A stretch of DNA of 64,000 nucleotides from Anaeramoeba flamelloides (taxonomy: Eukaryota > Metamonada > Anaeramoebidae), in NCBI GenBank assembly GCA_027625915.1, contig JANTQA010000023.1, positions 19,158,001 through 19,222,000 on the forward strand. Reading direction: 5' to 3'. Of the stretch, positions 23,699 through 35,558 are shown piece after piece (position 1 is the first letter of the stretch; each line of letters starts with the position of its first letter). A program made the translations under genes and the position numbers. The notes below the pieces were generated by a model that was given only the letters and a program-made list of their open reading frames with translations, searched no databases and had not been told where the DNA came from.

Positions 23699-26600
23699 TT
23701 AAAAATTTTCGCCAATTGATTTGGTGTCATAATCTTTATTAGAATCTGAACTATCGTTAGAATCTTCTACTTCTTCAACAATTTCAAAAAAGCCTAATCT
23801 TTGGGCATCTATTGTATTTTATTTTTTTTTAGAAATTAATGATATGTATTTATGATTAGATTTTGTAAATAAAAAAAAAATTAAAAGAATAAAAAAAAAA
23901 AAAGAGTTAATTTGTAAAAATAAGAAACAACAATAAAATCTAATGCCATCAATTTGATCTGTTTTTTAAAACTTTTCACTTAAAACTTATTGCGATCAAA
24001 ACTAATACAACAATTTTGAAGCAATAAACAATAAAACAAACTAAACAAAATGAAATTAAATCAAATCAAATCAAATCAAATGAAATAAAATAAAACAATA
24101 CAAAAAAAAAAAAAAAAAAAAAAAAAGAAGAATTTCTTACATCCAGAACCTAAATCATAACCTTGAATTGTATAATCAATTTCCAAATCATAATTTTTAG
24201 AACAATATTGAGGCTTTGAAAACCCGTCGTTATCTAAAATTTTTTCAGTTTGAGTTAATAATTCTCCTTGGAAGTCATTCCAAATTTTAATATTTTCGAT
24301 ATATAAACGTAGAAAAACATCAGGTTCTAATAAGGCTATTTGTAATCTTAACAAATTTGAAAACAAGATCAAATATGACGAATTTGGAGGCGTTGGTTCA
24401 TTTCTTTTTTTGGATTTATAATATTCCTTTATTAAACGCTCTACAAATTGGTTCTCTTGAATCATACATTTCAGTGCTTCTTCATTTTGAATTTTTAGAA
24501 CGCAGTCAAATATTTTATAAAACAATTCATGGAAAATATTATTTTCTCGAAATAAGAAAAACCAATTCACTAGAATTTTCCAAAATTCTTTGGATCCTTG
24601 TGAGAACAATAATTGAATATCCTCTTGTTGTTTTTCTTCATCTAAAAATTCATTATCGTCTTCTTGTTCACTCTGTTCTTCGGAATCTTCATTGTTTTCC
24701 CTTTCTTCTTCTTCATATTTTTTATCTGTAATATATTCTGTTCTTTTAATTGTACGATCAAATAGAAATGATATGACTTGGATTAACATGATCCTGTTTG
24801 GTCCTAAAGATCTTGACGAAGTATGTGTTTGTCCCCCCTTTTGATTTGAATTATTATTATTATTATTATTATTATTTTTATTTTTATTATGATTATTATT
24901 GCTGTTATTGTTATTGCTATTGTTATTGTTATTGCTGTTGTTGTTTCTTTTTTTTTTATTTCTTTTTTTTTTGCCACCTCTTTTTTTTCTTTTTGTTTTC
25001 TTGGTTGTTATTTTTTTTTTTTTTTCATTTTGTAACTGCTTTCTTTTTTCTTTCTGTAATTTAAGATATTTCTTTTCATCATTTTCAATTGATCCAAAGA
25101 TTTTTTTTAAATTTGGTAATACGTTATCCAATATTTGATCAAAAATAAAGGATATTCTATTTTCTAGTAATTGGGGTCCTAAAAAGATATTACTAAAATC
25201 ATATAAAATTTCTTGGCTTTTTTCTAAAATGTGAGTCAGAATTCTCAAATATTCTTTTTGTTGAGATTTGACAATTTCGTCATCAACATCAGAGTTAGTA
25301 ATAAAGGTAAACATATCTTTCATAAATTCTGCATCATCAAACGTGTTTTCAAGCAAATAATTTGTAAAATCAACAGTGCAAATCACATCAAATAAACAAA
25401 TAATAAAATCAGAGATATTCGTTATTATTATTTGATCTATTTATTTGTAATTAAAATTTAGAGTTAGAGAAGAATGTTTTGGTTGTTTTGTTTAAGATGT
25501 TTTTTTTTTAAAAGAACAAATAAATTAGTTTTATTATGTTTTTGGGTATATTTTCAAATATTTATTAAATTTCTTAAAATTGAAAAGATTTTGTAATATT
25601 TTTTTTTTCAAATATTCGGAGCAGAAATAACGAACTGTTATTATTAAAATAATTGAATTTGATAATATCTATTATTTTTTTTTTATTGTAAATGGGAATT
25701 AATTTTTCTTATTGGTTGGAAAATATTTAAAAAATTCGAAAAATAATAGTAAAACCTATTGATACTTTTATTCTTTGAATTGTTATCAACTTGAAATGTA
25801 ATAATTAAGAATGTGGTTATTAATTATTTAGAATAAATAATCAATTTAAAAAGTATTTCTTAGTGTTTTTGTGTTGAATTTTCGAGGGTTTTTAAAAAAG
25901 TATTTTGGGTGCATTTTTAATTTATGTTTTGGTTGTTTTTTCTCAGATTTTTTATTATTCAAACATAAAGAAAAAACATGATTCAGAAAAATGAGTTTAT
26001 TAAAGAAATTATTTTTTTTCAGGTTTAAAATAATTCTTGTAATTTTTTTGTTTTAAGTAGATTTTTTATACAAGGTTATTCCAAAAATTAGTGTTTTTTT
26101 TTTAAAGTATATTTTTGTACACCTCCTTTAAAAGACTTTTAAGATTTCTTTTTTTTTTTGAAGAAAAAATATCTAATCGAAATAATTTGGAAATATGTTG
26201 AATTCTTGAAGATCCAGAATAAATGGAACTTTACAAAATGTTGAAAAAAAATGATCAAACTTTTTAAAAACAATAATTCATTTTTGGACAATTGCTTTAA
26301 AAGTAAGTTTGGTATTGTAAAGTAATCAGTTTTTTGCTTTTTTTTTAAAATTTCAAGATGAAGTAAAATTTTTTTTGAATTTGCTATCAATTTTACTTGA
26401 AGATTTTTTTTTTTATGTTTTTTATGTCCCAGAACAAAAATTTTTTGTATTTATAAAATTCTTTGACAAAAGTGATTTTAAAGATCAGACAAAATCAATA
26501 TGAATGAAATAAAAAACCATGAAAAAAAGAAAAAATATTTACCTTTCGATCCCTTAATTTGGTGGAATAGCCCTTTGATAAAATGAAATTCATTACGTCC

Positions 26601-29600
26601 TAAAGATTGAAACAATTCAACTTTTAATTTATAAAAACTTGATTCTAATTCTTTTTGTGGGATGGTATAAGAAAAAAATTTGATCAGGCAATTGGATATA
26701 CATTGATTATATGTATAATGTGTAAAATTATGAAATAATTCCAATTCATTTTCAGACATCATTTCATACATTTTCATTGGATTAAAGGCTAATAAAATGT
26801 CAAACAGACTTTCAAAATGAAATAAACTTCCTTTTGAATATGGTTTTAATGTTTCAAATAATTGTTTGCCTATTATGAAGAAAAAAAAAAAAAAAAAAAA
26901 ATTAATAATTTTAATAGATTGATAAAAAAAAAAAAAAGAAAAAAAGATTTTAGTATGTTTTGTTAGAAATATTTTGAATGTACAAAAAGAAATATTTTTC
27001 CTAAAATAGATGTGAGAATAATTATATTTCTTATTTAAAGTAATAATCATTAAAAAAACTATCAATGAATTTTAGTTGTAGATTTATCTCTAAAGATTTG
27101 GTAGATGATTTCTATATTGTTAATTAAATATTTGAGAAATAAAAATTATTTTTCACTTTAAAAATGTAATAATAATTTTTAATTTATAATCTTTGGACCT
27201 GATAAAAAAGAAGAATTTTGATTTTCCGTAGTGTTTTTGTTCGTTCCGTAGGTGCCCCAGTCAGTTGAATATTTGTTATTAAAATATTTTTTTTGAGTTT
27301 TTATGTTTTAATATAAACCCCATTCCAAAAATTTGGACACACCCAATATCAAAAATAGGTAAAAAATAACTCAATTTATTATATTATTTCCAAACGTAAT
27401 ATTAAACCCTAATTTAAGTTACATAGTATTAATGTTTTTATAAGTAATCATTTTTCACCCAAATAAAAGAAAAAAAATATAAAACCAAAAAAAAAAAATT
27501 AGTGTGTCTCCAAAATAATGAAACGAGCGGAACAAAAAATGTATTGGTAGATTTGTTGAAATTTCACCAACAATTGTTGATCGATCAAATGGATAAGATA
27601 ACATCAGCCAATTGTATGTGATTTTTCTATTTAACAAACTCAACACTATCCTTCTATCAAACATCGAAAAAAATTTCCAGATCTAAACCAAACAGATTAC
27701 TTAATTGGGGAAAAAGGAAATGAAAACAAAACAAAAAAAGACAAAAAATGAAATAGTTTGTAAAATCAAAATTATTTCCAAATTGAATGTAAAGTGGAGT
27801 ATTGCTATTCTTTTAACAGTTTTAAACTGTGTCCAAATTTTTGGAATTTAGTTTATATAAATTCCACTTTGACACCTGCTAAATTTCTTTTATATTATGA
27901 TGAAGAGTTACAAATAAAAAAATCTCAAGTCGTTACTTATTAATACTAAGGTGCAGAGTTTTAATATAATTACTTGCTTGTTTTTTGTTTTTCAACAGAA
28001 TGTATTAATATCCTTATATTTTTGTTATTAAATTCTCAATTAAATGAAAACAATTTATTTGCACAAATTCTAAAAAAAAAAAATACAATAAAAATAGGTG
28101 TTTTTTTCAAAAGTGGTGATTTTTGAAAATTGGCAGTATATTATTTGTCAATGAATTTAATAGATATGATTTGTCTTTTTTTGGTATTATTTGATCATAA
28201 TTTTGTAAAAATAAGTGATACTAGTTTCTAATTCGAAATTCAAGATGTAGTTTTTGATTACTCAAAATTGATTTTTTTATTTTTTCCTTTATAGCAATTT
28301 ATTATTATAAATTTGATAATTATCAATTTATGATAAAATATTTAATAAAAGTTGTTAATTCATTCTTCAAATGTTTTTATTTTTCTTCAATTATTCATTC
28401 TTGTCCAAAATGGTATTTGCAAAATTGAAAAGTTTTTAAATTTCTGATCAAATGAAATCTTGGAAATAAAGAAACCGAATTCGATCCTACGGAAATTAAT
28501 TTTTTTTTTTTCGTTTTGATCCAAAATAAAATTTTATTTTGGATCATAGCTATTGTGAAAAAATGATAATCGTTTTTCTTTTTAAAACACATTTCAATAA
28601 TAACTAAAAAATGTTCTTTAAGATTGGTAACTTTTAAAGAGAATTATCTTTTACTTTTAGAATGTTTGTTTGTTTCTTTATTTCTTTAACAATTCTTTAT
28701 CATAAATCTTTAATTATATTGTAAAAAATTTTGAATAAAAATATTGCTGTAAAGTGTTTTTTTTTCTTTTTATTTTGTTTCATTTTCAGGACATGTTATT
28801 TTTTAAAAAAAGAAAAAGTGGGGTGCAAAGAGGAGATAAAGAAACAAATAAATAAGAAGTGAAAACGGAGAGCTGGAAAAAGGAACTTTTTCTCTATTTA
28901 TCAAATCACAAGAAACCAATTTTTTTTCTTGTCTCTACATTTAAAGTATGTTTCAAGTAGTAAAATGAAAGTTCTAGGATATTTTTTTTTTTTTTTTTTA
29001 AGGGTTCCAACTTCCAATTCAAAACAAAAAGGAATTTTTTGTTTTGTTCATTTGATTTGAGAAAATTTCCAACCCAATTTACAATAATAAAAAAGTTTTT
29101 GAAAAAGTTCAAATGATTAAAATGAAAATATTTTCGATTTTGGCTATTTTTAAAGATTCAACTCTAATTTTATTCTTTTTTGACAGTACAAAACCTTAAT
29201 TTATTGTTTTGGTATTTTGTCATTTTGTTTTTATTTTTATTTTTTTTTTCAAAAATATTACTACAGCCAGTTCCACTTTTAAGACACAAACTTTCAACCA
29301 GAATTAAGGCACAAAAACAATCTCAAATTATGACACATTTCTTGGAATTTTTTTTAAACAAATCATTTTACGATGGGATTTTAATTTTGTGTCTTAATTT
29401 GAGATTGTTTTTGTGCCTTAATTTTAGTTGAAAGTTTGTGTCTTAAAAGTGGAACTGACTGTATTTTTTATTAATAATTTTTTTAACAACTGTTCCATTT
29501 GGCTTGTGAAAATTACTTCGATCCTTTCGGAAACCCCATCTTTTCCAAAATGTTTTAAACTTGCTTTAAAAGTTTTTAAAGAAGTTTTAAGGAAATAATT

Positions 29601-30816
29601 GTAACCTTTAAAACATGCTTAAAGGTTAATTCTTGATTAACCGAATAGAACGGATTCAAAATAATTCAAATATTTTGTAAGGGCTGTTTTGAAATTGTCA
29701 AGAATGATTCGTTTGTGAATTAATAACAGCTCTTTCATTTTTAATTGTACTGATAAATTCCAAAGAATCACTCGTCTGAAAAATTTTTTTAAACTCTGTT
29801 TATTTCTCAAAAATTAACGAATTAAAAACCTCAATAATTTGGGAGGTTAATGCAACCCAATTGCTAATGCTAATGAGTCAAAAAGAAAAAAAGTGTGAAT
29901 TAAATTTTCATAAACAAGTAAAAGAATTTTTGTTGTTTGAAAAAAAAAAAAAAAAAAACGAAGAAAAAAATTGAACTTACAAATTGTCTCGAAATGTGTT
30001 TCTAACAATCTAGTTGTAGACGAGGTGTTTTTTGATAACAAAATGATAACTTTATAGGATCTTCTTATTGCTAAGGTTTCTTTTTCTTTCTCCATTTTGG
30101 TTTGCTCTTCTTTATTTTGTTCTTTTTCTTTTTCATTTTCTTTTTCCTTTTCATTCTCTTTTTTTGTTTCATCTAATTTCGAAGCATAGTCTGCTAAATC
30201 AAGATCCAACTCGCGGGGTGTATAAAATTCAAAGGGTTTTTTTATTTCATTTTTTTCTGTTTCTTCTTCTTTAGTATCATTTTCCAGTTTATCAAGTGGT
30301 ACTCTTGAAATAAAATTCAGAAAGACTTGAAATGGGACTAATATATTTGACAAATAAGTAATTTTAAAACAAATAGTTTTTGATCCAAATAAAGGTAAAC
30401 CATAATAAAATTAATCACAATACAAAACAAGAATGAAACAAAAAAAAATAGTTTCCATTAATGTGAAAAAATCTTTTTTGGATTTGTGAAAAAAAAAAAA
30501 AAAAAAAAAAAAAAATTGTCAAACCTTTATGGGACAAAAATAAAGAAACAGACTGAACAAGGTAAGTGTTTTTCATATCTAAAAATTCTGCAATCACACT
30601 AACAGTGGAATTTAGTTTTTCTTGGCTTGTTTTGTTTATTGTTTCACCATTCTCCCAAACTGGGAACTCCAATTTAAGTTGAGTTGAAGCAAAATTGTCT
30701 TCTTTGTTAAAATTCATTGAGCCACGAATACCATTATTATTATCATTTGAGAAATTGCTTAAAAAGGGAAGGTTGTCGTCATCGTCTTCTTCGTCTTCGT
30801 CGTATTCATCAAACAT
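23699..30816 (-). CDS. Protein phosphatase 6 regulatory subunit, SAPS family
   Basis: SAPS proteins bind PP6/Sit4 catalytic subunits and direct them in cell-cycle, secretory and stress signalling. Five exons join in phase: 30816-30525, 30337-29981, 26869-26543, 25436-24141, 23808-23699 (793 aa from ATG 30816); all four introns are phase 1. Family marks in order: an N-terminal Leu-rich segment, HFETIC|KQLFETLKPYSKG across the exon 2/3 join, FNPMKMYEMMSENELELFHN and CISNCLIKFF (SAPS helical core), SLGPNRIMLIQVISFLF, then EFWKILVNWFFLF, KCMIQENQFVERLIKEYY and IWNDFQGELLTQTEKILDND, matching the conserved C-terminal half. A Lys/Asn-rich insert splits the domain in exon 4; exon 5 gives an acidic tail ending GENF. 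Start uncertain: the frame stays open and acidic (EEGTQEDHDYFDDTSS) up to about 30903 without an ATG, so a further 5' exon is likely. Confidence 0.85.
27313..27856. mobile_element. Family C element C2 in SAPS intron 2
   Basis: A complete-looking 544 bp copy: left TATAAACCCCATTCCAAAAA, right the inverse ending TTTAGTTTATA, both continuing with TTTGGACACA. The core has TTGTTGATCGATCAAATGG. Some short open frames cross it, but none has family features. Confidence 0.75.
29264..29461. mobile_element. Family A MITE, copy A2, in SAPS intron 2
   Basis: TA|CAGCCAGTTCCACTTTTAAG...CTTAAAAGTGGAACTGACTG|TA, near-perfect arms with ACAATCTCAAATTA and its inverse. About 198 bp. It is one of the best-preserved copies, so probably among the younger ones. 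Confidence 0.88.
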
Positions 30817-31689
30817 TCCGAAATCGTCATCGCTTGATGTTTCTGAAGAAGTATCATCGAAATAATCATGATCTTCTTGAGTTCCTTCTTCAATTGAAAA
30901 CTTTTGTTTTGTTTATTTTTAATTAAGAACCGGAAGAGGTTTGGGTAGGATTTAATTCAAGTTCAAGCAATGTGTGTAAATTGGAATTTTGAATTATTTG
31001 AGTTATTTTTTGTTAAAAATATGAAAAAGAAAGCTAAACGCTAAAAAAGAATGAAATAAAAAATTGAAAACAAACTCCAAAATTAGTACCACTCATTATA
31101 AAATATAAAACTCAACCTACTAGAATCACAATAAAAAATAAAAAAGCAATTTATTTTTGGATAAAAAGTCGAAGGAAAAAAAATGATAAAAATTTTTGTT
31201 GTTATGTGTAAGTTTAATAAACTCCAAAGTTTTTGTTCACTACAATTATTCCAAGTTCTTTTTTTAATAAACCTAAAATAATTTATTTCTTTAAATAGCT
31301 TTTTTATACTTGGATATTTTTTTGGTTTGTAAAGAAAAGAGAAAGTGGATGGTCAGATCGAAATAGTTCTTGGTACCGTTTATTTTTCGCTCTGTTATAG
31401 GACAAAGAATCTTTTCAATTTAAATAGAATAATTTAGGAATTAGATCTTTTTTTTTTAAGAATGTAAATAATTACAAATTCTTCTGATTTTTATTTTCAA
31501 TAATGTAGGATCTGACTGTCTTTTTGAATTGTACTCTTAATTGAAAAATAAATCTGACAAAATTTTCATTTATCTTTCCAAAATTAAATTATGATTTCAA
31601 AAATCCTTTGAATACAGAATTTTGATAGTCCCGATCCTCTAACCACGTTAAACACGTTATATGGTTGAAAAATAATTCGATTTTCAAAG

Positions 31690-31756
31690 ATTATTTCAAA
31701 GATTTTTTTTGGAACGATGAATGAAAATTTTGTCCGATTTATTTTACAATTAACAG
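31690..31756. repeat. Family Q short repeat, copy 1
   Basis: TTTTTTTTGGAACGATGAATGAAAATTTT and TTATTTTACAATTAACAG recur at 57900-57955 in the same orientation. Flanks are only weakly similar. Origin unknown. Confidence 0.45.
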
Positions 31757-32736
31757 TAAGTTCAACACAGTTTGTCTGATGAAAAAAGTACGAAACAAAT
31801 AAATAGAGACACAAATTACAAACTATTTCTTTGAATAACTCTTTTTGCAAAAGAAAAATAGGTTAAAAAAATATAAATTTTAATATGTGTATTATTCTGA
31901 AAAAATACAAGATTTGTTTCTTAGATCTAAAAAAGTTAAAAAACTATCTGTCAGATAAATTATCTGAAAAAAATGTTAAAGTATTATTTACTACTTTACA
32001 AAGATAATTTGGATACTGGGGTTTGTAATATAAATGCGGAAAAAAATTCACTTTCTTTTCTATATTTTTCTTTTACAAAAAGAGTTATATAAAGAAATAG
32101 ATTGTAGAATGTGTCTCTTATTATTTTTTTAGTACTTTTTTATTTGATTTTTTTTTTTGGTACTGATAAATTCATATATATTTAATAAAATTTTTAATTC
32201 TATTTTCCATTTTTTAATTTCATATCTCAACTTTTAAAACGACCCCAAGAGAAAGAATCCTTTGAATTACAACCAATTCTACAAAGTTCCTTAACATTTG
32301 AAAGAATAAAATGCTTTCTTCAAAGCTTATGTAAAAAAATTTGTAAAATGGAAAATGAAGTAAAAATTTTCAGAATTTATTTGAATTTATTAGTATTTAT
32401 TCAATGTAAGATGAATCAAAAATAAAGACTATTTCTGAAAAAAGTAATAGAAATTATGTGAAAATTTTTTCCTATTTATTATTCGAATATCAGAAGATCA
32501 ATTTTTTCTTCTTTAGAAAGTTCTATGGAATCTATTATAATATTTTATAGAATATAAACTCTTCGATTGTTTAATAAAATGTACCAAAAAACTTTGTTTT
32601 TTAATTTGTTAAAAAGTTGAAGCCAATTCTGTCAACCCTAATTGTAATAATATTCAATATCCCCATCGATACATAAATAATCTATTATTGTAGAGAAAGT
32701 AATTCAAAATGAAAATGAATAAAAAAAAAACTATAA

Positions 32737-32912
32737 TAGTTAGTTACACTTTTAATACACACACTTTGAAGGAAAATTAATCTATAGAAAAATTTGAAAT
32801 TCTAGTAAAATAATATAACTAAAATAAATTCTGAATTTGGTGTCTTAATATTAGTTTTTTTTTTGTGACTTATTTTTTTTTGAAATTTTGTGCTTTAAAT
32901 TGGAACAAATTA
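32737..32912. mobile_element. Family A MITE, strongly decayed copy A8
   Basis: TAGTTAGTTACACTTTTAATACACACACTTT at the left and TTGTGCTTTAAATTGGAACAAATTA at the right keep the outline of family A, with many changes in both arms. Confidence 0.5.
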
Positions 32913-33127
32913 TATTGAAATTGCTGATTTCTCCATTCAATAAATGTTTTTTTATAAAATCGTGATATTCTAATAAAATATAATATTTTATTATTATTCT
33001 ATTTTAAAGGAAGATCAGTTATTCAAAAAATTATTTCCTAGATAACTTGAAACACTAAAATAATTATTAAAGTTTTTTTCCAAGCAGCAATCCGACAAGA
33101 TATTAACAACACAAATGTAAACAATAG

Positions 33128-33156
<29 letters not shown>

Positions 33157-33161
<5 letters not shown>

Positions 33162-33245
33162 AAGTTCCGCTTTTAAGACATAAACTTTCAACAAATTTTA
33201 CGACACAAAAAAATCACAAATTAAGAGATAAAATTCAAATTTGTT
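33157..33245. mobile_element. Family A left arm only, copy A7
   Basis: TAGTAAGTTCCGCTTTTAAGACATAAACTTTC and ATCACAAATTAAG match the left arm; no right arm is found. It abuts a (TA)n run, consistent with insertion at TA. Confidence 0.55.
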
Positions 33246-33604
33246 ATTAAAATAATTTCTGAAAAAAAAAAAAATTCCAAAAAATTTGCCTTAAAAATCT
33301 AGTCATTTACCCCGGATTTGCTCCAGACTCAAGGAGAAACTTGAAATAAAAAAAGGATATTCTGAAATTGCCCTTCTTTTGATTGAAAAAATTTTAATAA
33401 CTTTTAAAAAATTTTCGAAATGATAACATTGCCAAAAAATTTAATTTAAAAAAAAAGCTTAAAGAACTCTCAATTCCAAAAAATCAAAATTTAAAAAAAA
33501 AAAAATTCTCTTTAACTTGTTTTAAATTTCCAAAGGGTTAAATTTATTCAATTTTGAACAAATTGTTTTTTTTAGGTTGACAATCAAATTAATTCGATTT
33601 AAGC

Positions 33605-34143
33605 TAAACTAAAATTCAAAATTTCCAACACAGCTAAAATAGTTCAAGGAATCACAATAATACAATTTCATTCAAATTGGAAATACTTTTAATTTTTGTA
33701 AAATATGAAAATCATTTTTTCATCTTTGAGTTTTTATTTTCATTTCATTTTTTGAATTAGTTAACTTTTTCGTTTGATCAAATTTTTTTTTGAATAATTG
33801 GTTTTAGGTTAAAGTTGAGTTGTTGCAAATAGAATTACTCAAATAAAATTAATAGGTTGTATATAGTCATTTGATTGATCAATGATCCCATAAGAATTTC
33901 AACAAATTTAGTAATGTATTTTTTTTGTTATGCTCTCTCCTTAATTTTTAACAGACCGATGATTTATTAGTATTGACAATTGTTTTTTTTTTTTTATTTT
34001 TTGAACATTGTAATTTATAAAAAAGTGTTAACATTTCAATTAGTGAATGGTCCTAATTTGGTATTTCTTCGAGAACTGATTAAAGAAGTTTTTTTCTGTA
34101 CAAATTTAATTTTTGTGTTTCATAAATTTTGAATTGGGGTTTA
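33605..34143. mobile_element. Family C element C3, inverted
   Basis: Opposite orientation to C1, C2, C4 and C5: left TAAACTAAAATTCAAAATTT, right AATTTTGAATTGGGGTTTA, about 539 bp. The core reads TTTGATTGATCAATGAT, a diverged version of the family's GATCGATC core. Confidence 0.72.
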
Positions 34144-34619
34144 ATTTGTAGTTATATTGTAACCCTTGATATTCGACAGAGTAAGGTTTTTGTAACATTA
34201 CTGAGAAAAAAATAATTCATCTAACAATGATAAAAAATGAGAAAAAAATATTCGAGACATCATAAAAGTGCCAAAGAACCAGACTTCTAAAACTAACACA
34301 ATTGCTTTCAAAATATAATAACAAAGGTTTTAAAATAGAAATTGAGTGTCCTTCTTAGGCGATTTTTGAGATATTCAAAAAAGACACTTAAAAATCAACA
34401 TAGTTAATTCAAAATTATTATACATAACCATTCTAATTGAAAAATCAAGTGTCACTCTTTGACACTTTTTTTAAAAAATAGTATCTTTTTTGATTATTGA
34501 TTTTGGTTGATAAATCAAACTTCAAATACAGGTTTTTTTTTGATTGATGTTAGGCATTCATTAAAAATTTCAAATTCCTTTAATACATTTCATAAAAGTA
34601 TTTTTAACAGTAATTCCTC

Positions 34620-35357
34620 TATCCTTAATCGAAAATCAAAATAATTCTGAATCTGATTGAAATTTTTTCAAAATTTTTCTTTTTCTTTTGGAGGGATTTT
34701 TTTTTTTTTCTATTTTTGATTTAGATCATTCAACCTCTTTATTTTAATCTTTTGAAACAGTATCCTTTGTTTTGCTCAGGTTAGATAAAAATGATTGATA
34801 AAAGAATTTTGAAATTATATTTTGCAAAATAGGTTTTTGTTAAATAATAATAAATAGTTGGTCAATGAAATTCAAGGTAATTATTATTATTTTTTTTGGA
34901 TTCACTCAAATTTTGAATACAAAAGAAAATAGTTCTTCGAAAATATCCTTTGGTCGATTTTTTTTTTTCCATTCTTGTTTTTAACTAATTTATTTGGAAT
35001 GGTGATCTTGTTTGGTATTCAAAAAGAAAAGATTTGTTTTAAATAAAACATCTTCTCATGTCTATTTTTAGGTTTATTCTCGGATTAATTACCAGAATTT
35101 CTATAAACACATTTTGGGATTCGAAACATTATTTAATAAAACCAAAATTTCAATTTTGTAAAAAATGATCAAAAAAGTGAAAGATTAAAGATTCATTCTA
35201 ATTGAATTAGTTTGGGTAGACTTTCTTTTCACAAATAAAATAGCAAACTGTATTTTAGTTTCAAAATTTCAATATCTGGTGGAACTTAAAATATCTATAA
35301 CCTAAAATAGTTTTCGCAAATAAAAATCTTCAAAAAGGTGAAATGTACCTACTTCCT
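34620..35357. repeat. Family P repeat, copy 1
   Basis: Same-orientation similarity to 43868-44590 over about 730 bp: CTGAATCTGATTGAAATTTTT, CCTCTTTATTTTAATCTTTTGAAACAGTAT against CTCCTTTATTTTAATTTTTGAAATAGTAT, and AAAATGTAC/AAATGTACCTACTTCC near the end. No protein family recognised in the short open frames; possibly a dead autonomous element. Confidence 0.6.
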
Positions 35358-35558
35358 TAAAGAAAAAATAAAATCAAAATAAAAATATTTATTAAATATT
35401 AATTGATTTTTAAAAAAATATTATTATCTTTATGACATTACTATAGTTTTAAATTATCAAAATGTGAATACAAATAAAAATGAAATAATTTAAAAAAACA
35501 ATAAATGAAAAAATAACCAAAAATAGAAAAACAAAACAAACAAATGCAAATGATTTTA

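Larger units (their letters stand above)
30904..35558. other. Gene-free repeat region upstream of the SAPS gene
   Basis: Holds the unseen 5' end of the SAPS gene, if an extra exon exists, and then repeats: a short family Q repeat, two decayed family A copies, a (TA)n run at 33128-33155, a family C copy and a family P copy. Only short, low-complexity open frames occur. Confidence 0.55.

Noticed and set aside
24798-25138. Plus-strand frames rich in Tyr/Cys or Leu/Phe
   Set aside because: Antisense of the Lys/Asn-rich insert in SAPS exon 4; no conserved motif.
26139-26390. Minus-strand frame in SAPS intron 3
   Set aside because: Lies between exons that join in phase without it; Phe/Lys-rich, no SAPS similarity.
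30717-30926. Plus-strand His/Arg-rich frame
   Set aside because: Antisense of the acidic N-terminal part of the SAPS gene.
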